Assembly (NCBI GenBank): GCA_018268415.1
Contig: JAFDWO010000121.1
Coordinates: 1 to 64,000, forward strand
Length of the DNA stretch: 64,000 nt
From: Actinomycetota bacterium
GTDB lineage: Bacteria > Actinomycetota > Thermoleophilia > Solirubrobacterales > 70-9
Direction of reading: 5' to 3'
The translations under genes were made by a program, and so were the position numbers. Of the stretch, positions 19,501 to 27,343 are shown piece by piece (positions within the stretch are counted from its first letter, which is position 1; every line of letters starts with the position of its first letter). The notes beneath the pieces were generated by a model that saw only the letters and a list, made by a program, of their open reading frames with translations, made no database searches and was not told the DNA's origin.

Positions 19501-20714
19501 CCGCTCGGGGAGACGACACATTCGCCGCCGTCTTCGTCGAGTTCGTAGACGCGATATTCCGTCGGGCCGACTTTGCGGGCGACGAACACGTGGTTGTCAC
19601 CATCGGCAGCCACCGGATCCACGGCCACGTCAAATGCCACCTCTTCGATTGCCGTCCCGGCGGTGTAGGTGAGCTGACATTCTCCCGAACTCGGCCCGAA
19701 GTCTTCCTTGAAGGTGCCGTCGGGGTTGAACTTCTGGATCCGACAGGGTGCGGAGACACTGCAGGAGCCGCCGCCTTTCCCGGTGACTGCGTAGATGGAT
19801 CCGGCCGAGTCCACCGCGATTGTGCCAGGGGTACCGCTGGTGCCTTCCTTGCTGAACTGGCCTTTGCCGCCGCCCGAGGTGCCCGCCTTACAGCCGGTGA
19901 TCAGAGTGCAATCCTGTAGTTCTTCGGCCGGAGCGGCGAGATCGACGTTCCATCCGAGCGCACGGACGAAGCCGGCCCCGACCACTTCGCCACTGCCGTT
20001 GGTCGAAATCGCGTACTCGGCGATTCGCAGGTTGCCGAAGTCGGCGACGTAAAGGTCGCCGTCGCGGGGGTCGACGGCGAGCCCGCTCAGTTTGAGATTC
20101 TCGAGCTGACCCGCGGCAGGACCGGCAACTCCAGCCAAGCAGCCAGTCGCCGCCGTGCAGAACTGCAGTTCTTCCGCCGGCGAAGAGGCGTCAACGCCCC
20201 AACCAATCGCGCCCTCGAAGGACCCGGTGGCAGAGAAGACGTCGATCCTTCGATTGTTCTGCTCGCTCAGGTAGACCGCGCCGGTGCTCTGGTCGATCGC
20301 GATCCCCCACGGCCCGTTCATGGCTCCCGCCGATTCGTCCGCGACCCCGGCCGTACAGACGTCTCCGCTCGTCAACGTGCAGACGTCACCGCCAGTCGTC
20401 AGGTTGACTCCCTTCCCGAATGCGCGAATGAAGCCTCCGCTCGCCGAGAACTGCTCGACGCGGCGGTTGATCGCGTCGAGCAGGTAGACACTGCCAACCG
20501 CCACACCGCCGGCCCCGGTGACGTTGACCGCAGTTCCACCCACTCCGGATCCACACTGTCCACCACCGGAACCAACTGCCGCGCACAGGTGGCCGATCCG
20601 CGCCTTGGGCGTGGCAGCGCCGGCACCACTGGTGACGAGCAGCGTCAACACGACGACCGCAGCTGCCGCCAAGCCGACTCGGCCGAACCCCCGTCTCGAC
20701 GCCTCCTGCTCCAT
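16566..20714 (-). CDS. Giant secreted NHL/beta-propeller protein (1382 aa)
   Basis: ATG 20714 with GGGAGG five bases upstream is the preferred start; an in-frame start 36 bp upstream is weaker. A signal peptide (about 10-34) is followed by NHL-type repeats (VYLLDAINRRVEQFSASGGFIRAFG, VYLSEQNNRRIDVFS, LYVADFGNLRIAEY), each followed by a Cys-rich insert. Then come a fibronectin-III-like segment (about 455-650) and TolB/PD40-like propeller strands (SPDCERIVFRTRYRF, DGAYVYFAARG, DGQNVYFATIARLL). The tail (about the last 50 residues) is highly basic, rich in KKPGPRRG and KKHGRKGR, and could bind cell-wall polymers. Function is unknown; an adhesive or scaffold role is inference. Confidence 0.85.
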   Translation of the reverse strand: MEQEASRRGFGRVGLAAAAVVVLTLLVTSGAGAATPKARIGHLCAAVGSGGGQCGSGVGGTAVNVTGAGGVAVGSVYLLDAINRRVEQFSASGGFIRAFGKGVNLTTGGDVCTLTSGDVCTAGVADESAGAMNGPWGIAIDQSTGAVYLSEQNNRRIDVFSATGSFEGAIGWGVDASSPAEELQFCTAATGCLAGVAGPAAGQLENLKLSGLAVDPRDGDLYVADFGNLRIAEYAISTNGSGEVVGAGFVRALGWNVDLAAPAEELQDCTLITGCKAGTSGGGKGQFSKEGTSGTPGTIAVDSAGSIYAVTGKGGGSCSVSAPCRIQKFNPDGTFKEDFGPSSGECQLTYTAGTAIEEVAFDVAVDPVAADGDNHVFVARKVGPTEYRVYELDEDGGECVVSPSGAPLVGIASVLRHGLAVGLDGRVYAGNATAEASILGEAPPAEAEMTEVAAVNGGGATFAGRVTPPPAVEGQAIPTTWHFEYSADQSHWTAVPAPPGSVSSAPGVAESVEESVAGLGPGTDYFVRLCATTSPTVCSNVLEFTTKVVGPTVAPYSAEVTQSGATLGAEINPNNRATRYRIDWATQAEWALSPGVYAHHLPAQDRAIGAGFAPVDVREQLSDLAPAAIYHFRVSATSSAGTTVSADQRVETLNSCGMTDGRCLELVSRTDKGPLANPGRGAIGGVSLQFQAAAQGSGLAYTVDGGYPDAVAGDESVYLAQRGESGWSSVELSPPASEPPVLVVSGLSGGVKVLSADLTCSVVSSSVLLTPDSSRAMRDAGGTNLYRRDSATGAYRLMTTGAPTGLTRPGEEVRHSALGASEYQVIGVSPDCERIVFRTRYRFAGIPSVAATGQLYEWDRGTLRNVAMIPGPSGESEPVPAESIPGAIGEFAGENPQVPLGEERTTDFWRAVSGDVSRTVFTAVSRFGGDSGNLAVFLSDAGDPGVRSGARPAIDVSQSEAATPNDGYSRYQAASVDGRRVFFTARYGLAGNGSSSGATACDDKPWASTGQGCDLYEYDLEGPAGGKLTDLSPDTADAGGAEVAGVLAVSDDGAYVYFAARGKIGGEGLTGAANRGAGSYNVYLAHGGSVSFVHSIGAAEVLGTKAVGQALVQNGAFSRWSSRTSPGGGLFAFESSLGVPGGARMVYLYSAHTGITVCVSCRHDGLAPYSVGLATALPTSSDLNEEDGVWQPVALTENGRLFFYSLDPLATGAVEGTRNLFQWEHGQVSLIATEPPETRVAGDDPTLRTAGFFAGADADGQNVYFATIARLLPRDPDGRWDVYDARVGGGFAEPAPPWAPCDATAEGSCNPGGGSATAPLPADTATFTGPGDPVTKKPGPRRGQKGKHPKRQAKKHGRKGRAKKHRKAGKDRRANGDRGVNR

Positions 20715-20818
20715 ACCGCCTCCCTTCCTCGCCCGCCGACCGCCTTGCATCGGGCGGCAGTATTGGCGAGGGGCGGCGGCCCATCATTCAGGGTTTTCCG
20801 ACCCCACTTTCGAGCGCA

Positions 20819-20853
20819 CGGGACGGGAGCACGCGGTCCTCGGTCCCGTCCCG
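20819..20853 (-). terminator. Hairpin downstream of the small secreted protein
   Basis: A perfect 10-bp stem (CGGGACGGGA with TCCCGTCCCG) and 15-nt loop lie 17 bp after the stop at 20870 and before the giant secreted gene start. There is no U-tract; a terminator role is inferred from position. Confidence 0.55.
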
Positions 20854-20869
20854 GAGCCCGATAGGTCGA

Positions 20870-21403
20870 CTAGTCGAGAGTCACTGGACCCGCTTCATCG
20901 GAGATGGTGAAGTCCCCGCTGAAGGTGCCAGGAAGTGGTCCTTCGACCGGCCCCGCGACGTGAACGCTGGTCGCAGGGCTTACCCAGGACACCGTGGATT
21001 TCGAGGACTCGAGAGAACCGCCTACGGTGAAGTCGAACACGGCGGTTCCGGTCGACCCTGAGAGGTTGATACTTGTCAGTGTCGGGGCGACGGACACCGG
21101 CCCGCCTTTGAGTTTGCAGCCGGTCGCCGAGTCACTGCCCGCTTCATCCATCGCGATCGTCACTTTGCCGCCTGAGTTGGCGGTTACGACGCCGTTGACG
21201 ACAACATGTTCGCACGTCAGTTCACCTGCGAGGCCGAGATTCGTCACCGCGTTTTTGCTTGTCGCCGTGACTGTTTCGCCGACTTCGACTGATCCATTGG
21301 CGTCTGTCAGCTGAGCCGCACCCGCCATCGCCGGCAAGGCGGCGAAGGCCATGGCGAGGAGCCCGATCACGAGCCCAAAGCCGAGTGACTTTCTGGTGTT
21401 CAT
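20870..21403 (-). CDS. Small secreted protein of unknown function
   Basis: The 177-residue product starts at ATG 21403 with AGGAAGGA upstream. Residues 1-30 are a signal peptide (FGLVIGLLAMAFAALPAMAGA). The mature part is Ser/Thr/Gly/Val-rich with two cysteines (around 62 and 95) and looks like an all-beta fold. No family is recognised. It has its own promoter (21499-21528) and a long leader with a 20-bp palindrome, so it is probably separately regulated from the giant secreted operon downstream. Confidence 0.75.
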   Translation of the reverse strand: MNTRKSLGFGLVIGLLAMAFAALPAMAGAAQLTDANGSVEVGETVTATSKNAVTNLGLAGELTCEHVVVNGVVTANSGGKVTIAMDEAGSDSATGCKLKGGPVSVAPTLTSINLSGSTGTAVFDFTVGGSLESSKSTVSWVSPATSVHVAGPVEGPLPGTFSGDFTISDEAGPVTLD

Positions 21404-21419
21404 GACTATCCTTCCTGTT

Positions 21420-21439
21420 CGGCGGGACGCGTCCCGCCG
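21420..21439. promoter_or_regulatory. 20-bp perfect palindrome in the leader of the small secreted gene
   Basis: CGGCGGGACG followed at once by its exact complement, ending 16 bp before the start codon at 21403 and next to the ribosome site. It could be an operator or an mRNA structure limiting translation. Confidence 0.55.
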
Positions 21440-21498
21440 GATGTCGCACCGGGGCCCCCGCGTTCGCACATACGGGGCCTCGGTGCCTTTCTCCTCCG

Positions 21499-21528
21499 CT
21501 TATAGTCAGGTCGGCCTCCCGAGCACAA
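21499..21528 (-). promoter_or_regulatory. Promoter-like sequence for the small secreted gene
   Basis: On the minus strand TTGTGC (21528-21523) and TATAAG (21504-21499) are 18 bp apart and lie about 95 bp before the start codon. They fit sigma-70/SigA-type boxes and stand out in this GC-rich context. Confidence 0.55.
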
Positions 21529-21535
21529 CACTCAG

Positions 21536-21554
21536 CTTCAGGTTTTTCCTGAAG
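21536..21554. terminator. Hairpin with five-base loop between convergent-free genes 20870 and 21646
   Basis: CTTCAGG-TTTTT-CCTGAAG, extended on both sides by partial AACAC/GTGTT pairing. On the minus strand it follows the wHTH gene stop (21646) and precedes the next promoter. A second stem, AGATCGCCGG with CCGGTGATCT and loop TTT (21596-21618), lies closer to that stop. Either may end wHTH transcription. Confidence 0.55.
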
Positions 21555-21645
21555 TGTGTTAGAGAACCTCGTTGTGTTCGAGACGATTCACCCGGAGATC
21601 GCCGGTTTCCGGTGATCTAGGGGTCACGAATCCGTGCCCCTTCTC

Positions 21646-22629
21646 CTACAGGCGGTGTGCAAACCCGCCGAACAGGTCCTCGTGCAGGCCGCGCACCAGA
21701 TGTTCCGCGAGGACCAGATCGCCGCCGAGGTGAAGTGAGCCGAGGCGACAGCCGATCACCGCCTCGAGCCACGCGTCGACCCCACCACGGACCCAGGCAT
21801 CGGGAGGCGGCGATGGGCCTCCCGAGCAGACGGTGACGCGGCCTTCCGCCGCCTTCACCCAGACAGCCATGGCGCGGGCTGCGGATTCGACGGCATCGGC
21901 CTCGACCGTGAAGGCGCAGATCCCGGACGGCCCCTCGCCTTCCGGCCGCACCAACGGCAGGGCCGCGAGAAGGGCGATCGCGCCGTCGCTCGGCGCGACG
22001 GGCTCAGCCTCCCCCCGCAGGTGGATCCGTTCCCACCGGGCGATCGCCGCCAGCACCGCGATCGCCCGGCGCGTCCATTCGGTCGGGCCCCAGCGCGGCA
22101 TCCGCTCGTTGCGGCCGAGCGGTTTCACCAGCCCGGCGCCATGGAGGCGACGCAGCATCCGCTTGATCTTGTCCTTGCGCAGCTCCGGGACTGTCGTTTG
22201 CAGGTCGGCGCCGGTACTGGGTTGCAGTAGGAGATGCTGGATCAGGGAGCGCTCCCAGCCGTCGGCGAGGGCCGTGAAGGCGCGCCACGCCACGTCGCTT
22301 TCCGGGCTGAGAGCGTCGCCGGGTCGGCACGAGAGCCACGCTCCCGCCAGGCCGACGATCGCCAGGAGGCGCTCCCCACCTCGGGTGAGCCGATACTCAC
22401 CGCCATGGGCACGCACCGGATCCCGACGCTCGACCGCCTGGTAGCGCTCCAGTTCCCCCAGGTGTTCCCGCAGGGTCGTGTCGGATTCGAGCATCAGGCG
22501 CGCGCAGAGGTCGCCGGAGCTCATCGGTCCCGCTGCCAGGGCGCCGAGAATCGTGCGATTCGGCTCCCGGCGGAGCAACTCGGCCCCGATCCGGGCCGAT
22601 CGGATGGGCGGTTCCGATATGCCGATCAT
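21646..22629 (-). CDS. Two-wHTH transcriptional regulator with C-terminal sensing domain
   Basis: The 327-residue protein has a first winged helix (about 20-90: RTILGALAAGPMSSGDLCARL, STLREHLGELERYQAVER, wing HGGEYRLTRGGERLL). A second helix-turn-helix segment follows (about 115-185: LIQHLLLQPSTGADLQTTVPELRKDKIKRMLRRLHGAGLVKPL). The remaining C-terminal 120 residues resemble an SCP2-like or ligand-binding module. The family looks HxlR/ArsR-related but I cannot name it. An AT-rich promoter-like region (22650-22685) and a GGGGGAGAG ribosome site precede the ATG. Target genes are unknown. Confidence 0.7.
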   Translation of the reverse strand: MIGISEPPIRSARIGAELLRREPNRTILGALAAGPMSSGDLCARLMLESDTTLREHLGELERYQAVERRDPVRAHGGEYRLTRGGERLLAIVGLAGAWLSCRPGDALSPESDVAWRAFTALADGWERSLIQHLLLQPSTGADLQTTVPELRKDKIKRMLRRLHGAGLVKPLGRNERMPRWGPTEWTRRAIAVLAAIARWERIHLRGEAEPVAPSDGAIALLAALPLVRPEGEGPSGICAFTVEADAVESAARAMAVWVKAAEGRVTVCSGGPSPPPDAWVRGGVDAWLEAVIGCRLGSLHLGGDLVLAEHLVRGLHEDLFGGFAHRL

Positions 22630-22680
22630 CTCTCCCCCGTGCTCGAGGCACGTTCACTTAGCTAAATCTTATCGTTTCAT

Positions 22681-23934
22681 CTAATTATCAGCAAACCCCA
22701 ACCCCCTTCTCTGCTCGACGACGAGAGCATCGAGCGCCGCCTCGACGCCGACGATCGGGGCCAGGACGACGAAGGCCGCGCGAGACGCCGACGCGGGTAG
22801 GGAGCCCGGCCCACTGCGGAGAAGGCACCCCCGCGCGATCGTCCACGCCGCCCCGACTATCGCGAGCGCCGCCACCGGAGTGGGCCTCCCGACCTCCGGG
22901 GACCGGCGGACCAGGACCTCGGCGAACCCCCGCAGGATCTCCGCTCGCCGCTCGACCTCGAACCCCTCGGCCAGGGCCGCGTGGGAGAAGGCAGGATCCG
23001 CGGCGAGGCGGCCGAACAGCGCGCCCACCGCGCGACAGACGCCACGCGCCCAGGTCGGCGCCCCGACGCTCACCCGCAGCGCCTCCGCCAGCGCGTCGGC
23101 ACACAACCGGTCGAGCAGCGACAGGAAGGACGCACGGCCATCCTCAAAATCGACCGCCGGCCGCTCCCCGACTTCCTGGGACCCACGGTCGAGGCGCGCC
23201 ACCGGCAGCCGGGAGCTGACGGGAGAGCGGTAGGCAAGCAACCACTCCACGAGCGCCGGGGCCCAGGCCTCGTCCACCTCCGAACCAGCCTCGAGGAGGC
23301 GACTGCGGGCCGCGAACGCGATCCCGCCGACCAGGGCTCGAAGGATCCCGGGAGGGATCGCGACCCCGTCCGGTGCCCGGGTGATGCTGCCGGAGAGCAT
23401 CCCGGTGAAGAAGCCTTCCGCGCGCTCGGCCCGGGCGAGGGCATCGGGTCCCGCCACGAGCACCTCGACCAGCACCAGACGCGATGGCGCGGGCCGCTGC
23501 GCCAACTCGTCGGCGAAGGCATCGAAGGCGCGCCGCAGCCCGACGTCCCAGTCCCGGCCCCCCAGGCCAAGGCCCTCGCGATAAGCGCCGGAGATGCGCC
23601 CGATCGCCCGCTCGACCACCAAGTCGTAGGTCGCCAAAAAATAGTCCTCCTTGCTCTCGAACTCGCGATAGAGGGTCTTGGTGGAAACTCCGGCCAGCGT
23701 CGCGAGTTCACGCACCGTCACCGCCCGGTAGCCATGGCGGGCGCAGGCCTCGATCATCGCGGCGTACAGCCGCGTGCGCTGGTGCGCGGCGACGGCGCCG
23801 GGAGCCCTGCTCGGCCCCGGTTTCAGCTGTGGGAACAGCGGCTGGACCTGGTTCCCGTCCTGGTCGGCAGCGGCCCCGGCCCTCTGCCCGCGCGCGACCC
23901 CCTCAGGCCGTGGCACGGCCGTCTCCCCCTGCAA
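22681..23934 (-). CDS. TetR-family regulator, long form
   Basis: The 417-residue reading starts at TTG 23934, with a Pro/Gln-rich N-terminal extension of about 50 residues. The TetR DNA-binding domain spans about 54-100: RTRLYAAMIEACARHGYRAVTVRELATLAGVSTKTLYREFESKEDYFLATYD (cut here into its helix 1, helix 2-3 and anchor parts). The chain is about twice the usual TetR length, with two all-helical C-terminal halves, the second (about 250-390) again resembling a TetR ligand domain (FEDGRASFLSLLDRLCADAL). This two-domain form often regulates lipid or xenobiotic genes. It diverges from the XRE-GH15 operon across 143 bp. Confidence 0.82.
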   Translation of the reverse strand: MQGETAVPRPEGVARGQRAGAAADQDGNQVQPLFPQLKPGPSRAPGAVAAHQRTRLYAAMIEACARHGYRAVTVRELATLAGVSTKTLYREFESKEDYFLATYDLVVERAIGRISGAYREGLGLGGRDWDVGLRRAFDAFADELAQRPAPSRLVLVEVLVAGPDALARAERAEGFFTGMLSGSITRAPDGVAIPPGILRALVGGIAFAARSRLLEAGSEVDEAWAPALVEWLLAYRSPVSSRLPVARLDRGSQEVGERPAVDFEDGRASFLSLLDRLCADALAEALRVSVGAPTWARGVCRAVGALFGRLAADPAFSHAALAEGFEVERRAEILRGFAEVLVRRSPEVGRPTPVAALAIVGAAWTIARGCLLRSGPGSLPASASRAAFVVLAPIVGVEAALDALVVEQRRGLGFADN

Positions 23935-24056
23935 CCTTGTCCCCCTCCCCGACCGGTCCCTGGCCGGCCCGACTACGACCTATCTCGGTACCGCAATGTT
24001 TTGTCCGAGGGCAGTCTAGCCCAAGACTTCGTTCTTTGTATAAGTGGGGCCGAACC

Positions 24057-24078
24057 CGGGCGGGCAGCGTCCCGCCCG
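24057..24078. promoter_or_regulatory. Hairpin/operator at the start codon of the XRE gene
   Basis: CGGGCGGG-CAGCGT-CCCGCCCG, with the last base being the G of the GTG start. A TATAAG box lies at 24039-24044, so the dyad occupies the transcription start and leader. It could be an autoregulatory operator or block initiation as an RNA hairpin. Confidence 0.5.
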
Positions 24079-24353
24079 TGCCCCGCGCCGACTACACGAC
24101 ACCGCCCGCCGAGCTGGAGCGCCTGGGTCGGGCGGTCAAAGCGCTGCGGAAGCGTCGGGACCTCAAGCAGATCGAGGTGGCAACGGGCGCCGGCCTGACC
24201 GAGAGCCAGATCTCCGACATCGAGAACGCGCGGAACAACCCCGGCTGGCTTCTGATCACGCGGTTGGTGGAAGACGGGCTCGGCCTCGAGCTCCGGGACC
24301 TGGTGTCCGCCTACGAAGAGGCGGGCGGCGAGGTGCCCGAAGAGCCTCGGTGA
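24078..24353 (+). CDS. Small XRE-family DNA-binding protein
   Basis: The 91-residue product from GTG 24078 is a single Cro/C1-type helix-turn-helix: LGRAVKALRKRRDLKQIEVA, recognition region GLTESQISDIENARNNPGW, then LITRLVEDGLGLELRDLVSAYEE. The longer open frame upstream is a shadow of the TetR gene. No ribosome site is evident and a TATAAG box is only about 35 bp upstream. It is 12 bp from the GH15-like gene and likely co-transcribed with it. Confidence 0.82.
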   Translation: MPRADYTTPPAELERLGRAVKALRKRRDLKQIEVATGAGLTESQISDIENARNNPGWLLITRLVEDGLGLELRDLVSAYEEAGGEVPEEPR

Positions 24354-24365
24354 TTCGATGCGGGC

Positions 24366-25991
24366 GTGCGAATCGCCCGCGCCGCCCCCTTCTGCCTCCT
24401 CGCCCTGGCGGTCGGCATCGTGCTCGTTTCCGGCGGCTCCGACAGCGGGCCTCGCACGCCCCAGGCCCTGCCCGGTCTCCCGCCGCCATTCCTCGGCACC
24501 GCGGTGAGCGGCGACGGCGGGCTGACCGCGGCGGTAGACGCCTACGGCGACGTGGTCGATCTGCGGCCCGGTCCAGCCGGTCCGCCGCTGATCCACAACC
24601 CCTCCGACCGCCAGGCCGCCGGGACGGTGCCCGCGGGCACGGGGATCGTGCCGCGGCTCGGCGGCAGGGCGATGTGGGAAGCCGACCAGGTGACCCAGCG
24701 CTACCTGCCGGGGACCAACGTGGTGCGAACCGTGGCGTGGTTCGACCAGGCACCGGTGGTCATGGAGGTGGCAGCGACGGGTAACTCGCTCGCGATGACG
24801 ATCCGGACGCCCGTGCGCCACGCCCGGAGCGGGCCCATGCGCGTTGCGGCTCCCTCGCTCGGCGTCGACGTCGAGGGCGGGATCTCCTGCGCGCGGGAAC
24901 GTCGTCCGAGGCTGCTCGCCCTCGTGTGTGGCCGGGGTCAGGGAGCCCCTCCGGCACCCGCCGCGGAGCACCTGATCGCGACCGCGGCCACCGCGGCGCG
25001 GCGGTGGCTGGCGCGCTCCCGCCCGCTCGACCCCACGCCGGCGGCGCCGCGCTGGACGCGGGCGCTATACGAACGCTCGCTGCTGACGATCCACGCGCTG
25101 AGCTCACGGGCCACCGGCGCGGTCGCCGCCGGGGGGCGCGATGGCTGGGCGTACGTCTGGCCTCGCGACGCCGCGACGGCCGCGCTCGCCCTCGAGGCGT
25201 CCGGACACCGTGCCGAAGCTCGCGACGTCGCCCGCTTCCTCACTGGCCTCAACCTTGCCGCCGCCGCCCGCTTCACCGAAGCCGGCGCCCCGGTCCCCGG
25301 CCGCGCCGCCCAAGGCGATGCGCGCGGCTGGGTCGCCGCCGCCGCCCGCGCCACCGGCATCCCCGTCCCGGACGAGCCCTTCGCCTGGCGCGACCGCGCC
25401 GATTATCAAGAGTCCACCCCCGGCACCTACCTCGGCAACGCCCTGGCCGCCACAGCCCTCCATGTTGCGGAGAAAGGCGCACGGATCGCGCACGAATTTG
25501 GGACGCGGAGCGGGCTGGTGCGGATCGCCGGGGACCCCGGCTCCGGCCTCGACTCGGCGGCGGCCTGGGCGGTGCGACCGTTCCGGCTGAAGCCCCTCTA
25601 CCCCGCCGCCGCCCGCACCCTGCTCCGACTCACCGCCCAAGGGACCCCCTACGGCATCACGCCCAGCGAAAACTGGGTCGGCGGCAACGACCCCTGGACC
25701 GCCCCGACCGCCTGGAGCGCCTGGGCCCTGGCAGCCCTCGCCAACGACCGCAGGTCCGGCGGGAGGGACCCCCTCTCTCACGAACAGCGTGGAGGTTCGT
25801 TCGGGAGTCCCTCCCGCCGGACCCTCCGCCAAGCCGCCCTCAGGCTCCTCACTGATCTCCACCGCGCCTCAACCCCCGCCGGGGACCTACCCGAGCGGGT
25901 CGGCATCCACACCGGCATCCCGACGTCGACCACGCCACTGCTCTGGTCGAGCGCCTTCACCGTCCTCGCGCTGCGCGAACTCTGGCCCTGA
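24366..25991 (+). CDS. Secreted GH15-like glycoside hydrolase
   Basis: The 541-residue product starts at GTG 24366 and has a signal peptide (about 5-23). The catalytic-domain hallmark DGWAYVWPRDAATAALAL (259-276) corresponds to the GH15 glucoamylase substrate-binding Y-x-W-x-R-D motif. PYGITPSENWVG (about 434-445) carries a candidate catalytic glutamate, and TAWSAWALAAL follows. The alpha/alpha-barrel is shorter than in typical glucoamylases. A 51-bp palindromic element is read in frame at residues 465-486 (RDPLSHEQRGGSFGSPSRR), in what should be a surface loop. Substrate is probably an alpha-glucan or trehalose-like sugar, not certain. Confidence 0.8.
   Translation: MRIARAAPFCLLALAVGIVLVSGGSDSGPRTPQALPGLPPPFLGTAVSGDGGLTAAVDAYGDVVDLRPGPAGPPLIHNPSDRQAAGTVPAGTGIVPRLGGRAMWEADQVTQRYLPGTNVVRTVAWFDQAPVVMEVAATGNSLAMTIRTPVRHARSGPMRVAAPSLGVDVEGGISCARERRPRLLALVCGRGQGAPPAPAAEHLIATAATAARRWLARSRPLDPTPAAPRWTRALYERSLLTIHALSSRATGAVAAGGRDGWAYVWPRDAATAALALEASGHRAEARDVARFLTGLNLAAAARFTEAGAPVPGRAAQGDARGWVAAAARATGIPVPDEPFAWRDRADYQESTPGTYLGNALAATALHVAEKGARIAHEFGTRSGLVRIAGDPGSGLDSAAAWAVRPFRLKPLYPAAARTLLRLTAQGTPYGITPSENWVGGNDPWTAPTAWSAWALAALANDRRSGGRDPLSHEQRGGSFGSPSRRTLRQAALRLLTDLHRASTPAGDLPERVGIHTGIPTSTTPLLWSSAFTVLALRELWP
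25754..25822. repeat. In-frame palindromic element, copy 1
   Basis: Outer arms of 16 bp (25754-25769 and 25807-25822, GTCCGGCGGGAGGGAC) enclose an inner 6-bp stem ACGAAC/GTTCGT with a 9-nt loop. The central 51 bp (25763-25813) match the reverse complement of 27291-27341 at 49 positions. The flanking arm bases differ between copies yet remain complementary. It lies inside the GH15-like coding region without breaking the frame. Confidence 0.9.
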
Positions 25992-26003
25992 CCACCAACC
26001 CGG

Positions 26004-26783
26004 CTACGGCACGCGCCAGCGGTACAACGAGTTGCGCAGCGCCAACCGGCGGCCATCGCCCTCACCGCGGACGACGAAGCTCTCGACCGTCGCCGGCGCT
26101 TCGCCGAGCAGACGCTCGATCAGCTCGGCGTTCGCCGGGCCGCCGGAGCCACGGCCGAGCCACTCGTCGTAATCGATCTCGAAGGGGACGACCCACTCGC
26201 CGTCCGCTTCGAGGCCCACGCGCGCGCCCAGCGCCGCCAACCGCAACGGGGTCAGGCAGGTCCAGTGCGACGGATCACGCAACCGCTCGATCTGCTCGTG
26301 CCAGGCTGCCGCGTCGCCGTCCTCGTCGGTCACGTGGTCGGCGACAACGACGAAGCCACCGGGCTTGACCACCCGCCGCATCTCCTCCAGCACCCGCACC
26401 GGCGCCGGGATGTGATGGAGGCTGAAGCGGGTGATCGCGCCGTCGACGGTGTCGTCGGGGATGTCGAGCGCGGTCGCGTTGCCAAGCGCGAAGTCGACGT
26501 TCTCCACGCCCGCCGCCGCGGCCTCCGAGCGCGCCTTCGTGATCATCGCCGGAGTCAGGTCGACACCGAGCACCGAGCCGACCCGCGGCGCCAACGCCCG
26601 CGCGATCAGCCCCGGCCCACAGGCGACCTCGACCCAGCGGGCGTCCGCGGCGGCAGGGGCCAGGTCGACCACCGCGTCAAGCGTCTCTGCCAGGCTCATC
26701 CCCGCGCTCCGTGCGAAGGAGTCCGCCTGGTGGGCGAACTCGTCGCGAACCTGCATGCCGTGGGCGTCGGTCGCCTCGCTCAT
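26004..26783 (-). CDS. SAM-dependent methyltransferase (UbiE-like class I)
   Basis: The 259-residue protein shows the class I Rossmann motifs: I, WVEVACGPGLIARALAP (about 50-66, with the GxG loop as CGPG); II, VLGVDLTPAMI; the DFALGNATALDIPDDTVDGA strand; and post-motif EEMRRVVKPGGFVVVADHV. It resembles ubiquinone/menaquinone or small-molecule methyltransferases; the substrate cannot be told. Its ATG overlaps the stop of the LOG-like gene (ATGA), so it ends the folP-helicase-LOG operon. Confidence 0.88.
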   Translation of the reverse strand: MSEATDAHGMQVRDEFAHQADSFARSAGMSLAETLDAVVDLAPAAADARWVEVACGPGLIARALAPRVGSVLGVDLTPAMITKARSEAAAAGVENVDFALGNATALDIPDDTVDGAITRFSLHHIPAPVRVLEEMRRVVKPGGFVVVADHVTDEDGDAAAWHEQIERLRDPSHWTCLTPLRLAALGARVGLEADGEWVVPFEIDYDEWLGRGSGGPANAELIERLLGEAPATVESFVVRGEGDGRRLALRNSLYRWRVP

Positions 26784-27343
26784 CGATCAATCGTAGGCAG
26801 CTCGGCGAGCGCGGCGGCGACGGCCTCCTCAGGCGTCTCGGTCGAGATGACGCCGGGGGCGCCCTCCATGCGATCGCGGCCGTTCAAGGTCCAGCTCCGC
26901 AGGGCGACAACGGTGCGCCCGATCGAGCGCGCGTGGCCGATCTCCGAAAGCGTCCCCCACTCGCCGCCGATCGCGACGACGATCTCCCCCGACCCCACCA
27001 CTGCAAGGTTCCGCGCGTGCCCGGTCCCGGTCGCGACCACGTGCGAGCAGTGAGGATTCGCTTCGCCGAGGTCGGTCCCCGGCAGCACCCCGATGACCTC
27101 GCCCCCCACCGAAGCGGCCCCGCGCGAAACAGCCGCCATCACCCCATTGCGTCCCCCACAAACCACCGTAGCCCCGGCTTCCGCCAGCAGCTTCCCGACC
27201 TCCTCGGCCAGCCGCCAAGTCTCCGAACCCTCCTCAGCCCCACCAGCCCCGATGACGGCGACCTGCCGCCGGGCCCCGTTGGAGCGGCGTGAGGGACCCC
27301 CGAACGAACCTCCACGCTGTCCGTGAGAGAGGGGGTCCCTCAC
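26780..27343 (-). CDS. LOG-like Rossmann protein (TIGR00725 family) with element-encoded N terminus
   Basis: The 187-residue protein starts at GTG 27343, which overlaps the helicase stop as GTGA. The family domain begins at residue 27 (QVAVIGAGG) and includes GATVVCGGRNGVMAAVSRGA, GEVIGVLPGTD and GEIVVAIGGEWGTLSEIG, the lysine decarboxylase-like/LOG nucleotide-binding pattern. LOG relatives hydrolyse nucleoside monophosphates or bind ligands. The first 21 residues (RDPLSHGQRGGSFGGPSRR and neighbours) are encoded by a palindromic element and are absent from the domain itself. No other start codon lies between the element and the domain. Confidence 0.82.
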   Translation of the reverse strand: MRDPLSHGQRGGSFGGPSRRSNGARRQVAVIGAGGAEEGSETWRLAEEVGKLLAEAGATVVCGGRNGVMAAVSRGAASVGGEVIGVLPGTDLGEANPHCSHVVATGTGHARNLAVVGSGEIVVAIGGEWGTLSEIGHARSIGRTVVALRSWTLNGRDRMEGAPGVISTETPEEAVAAALAELPTIDR

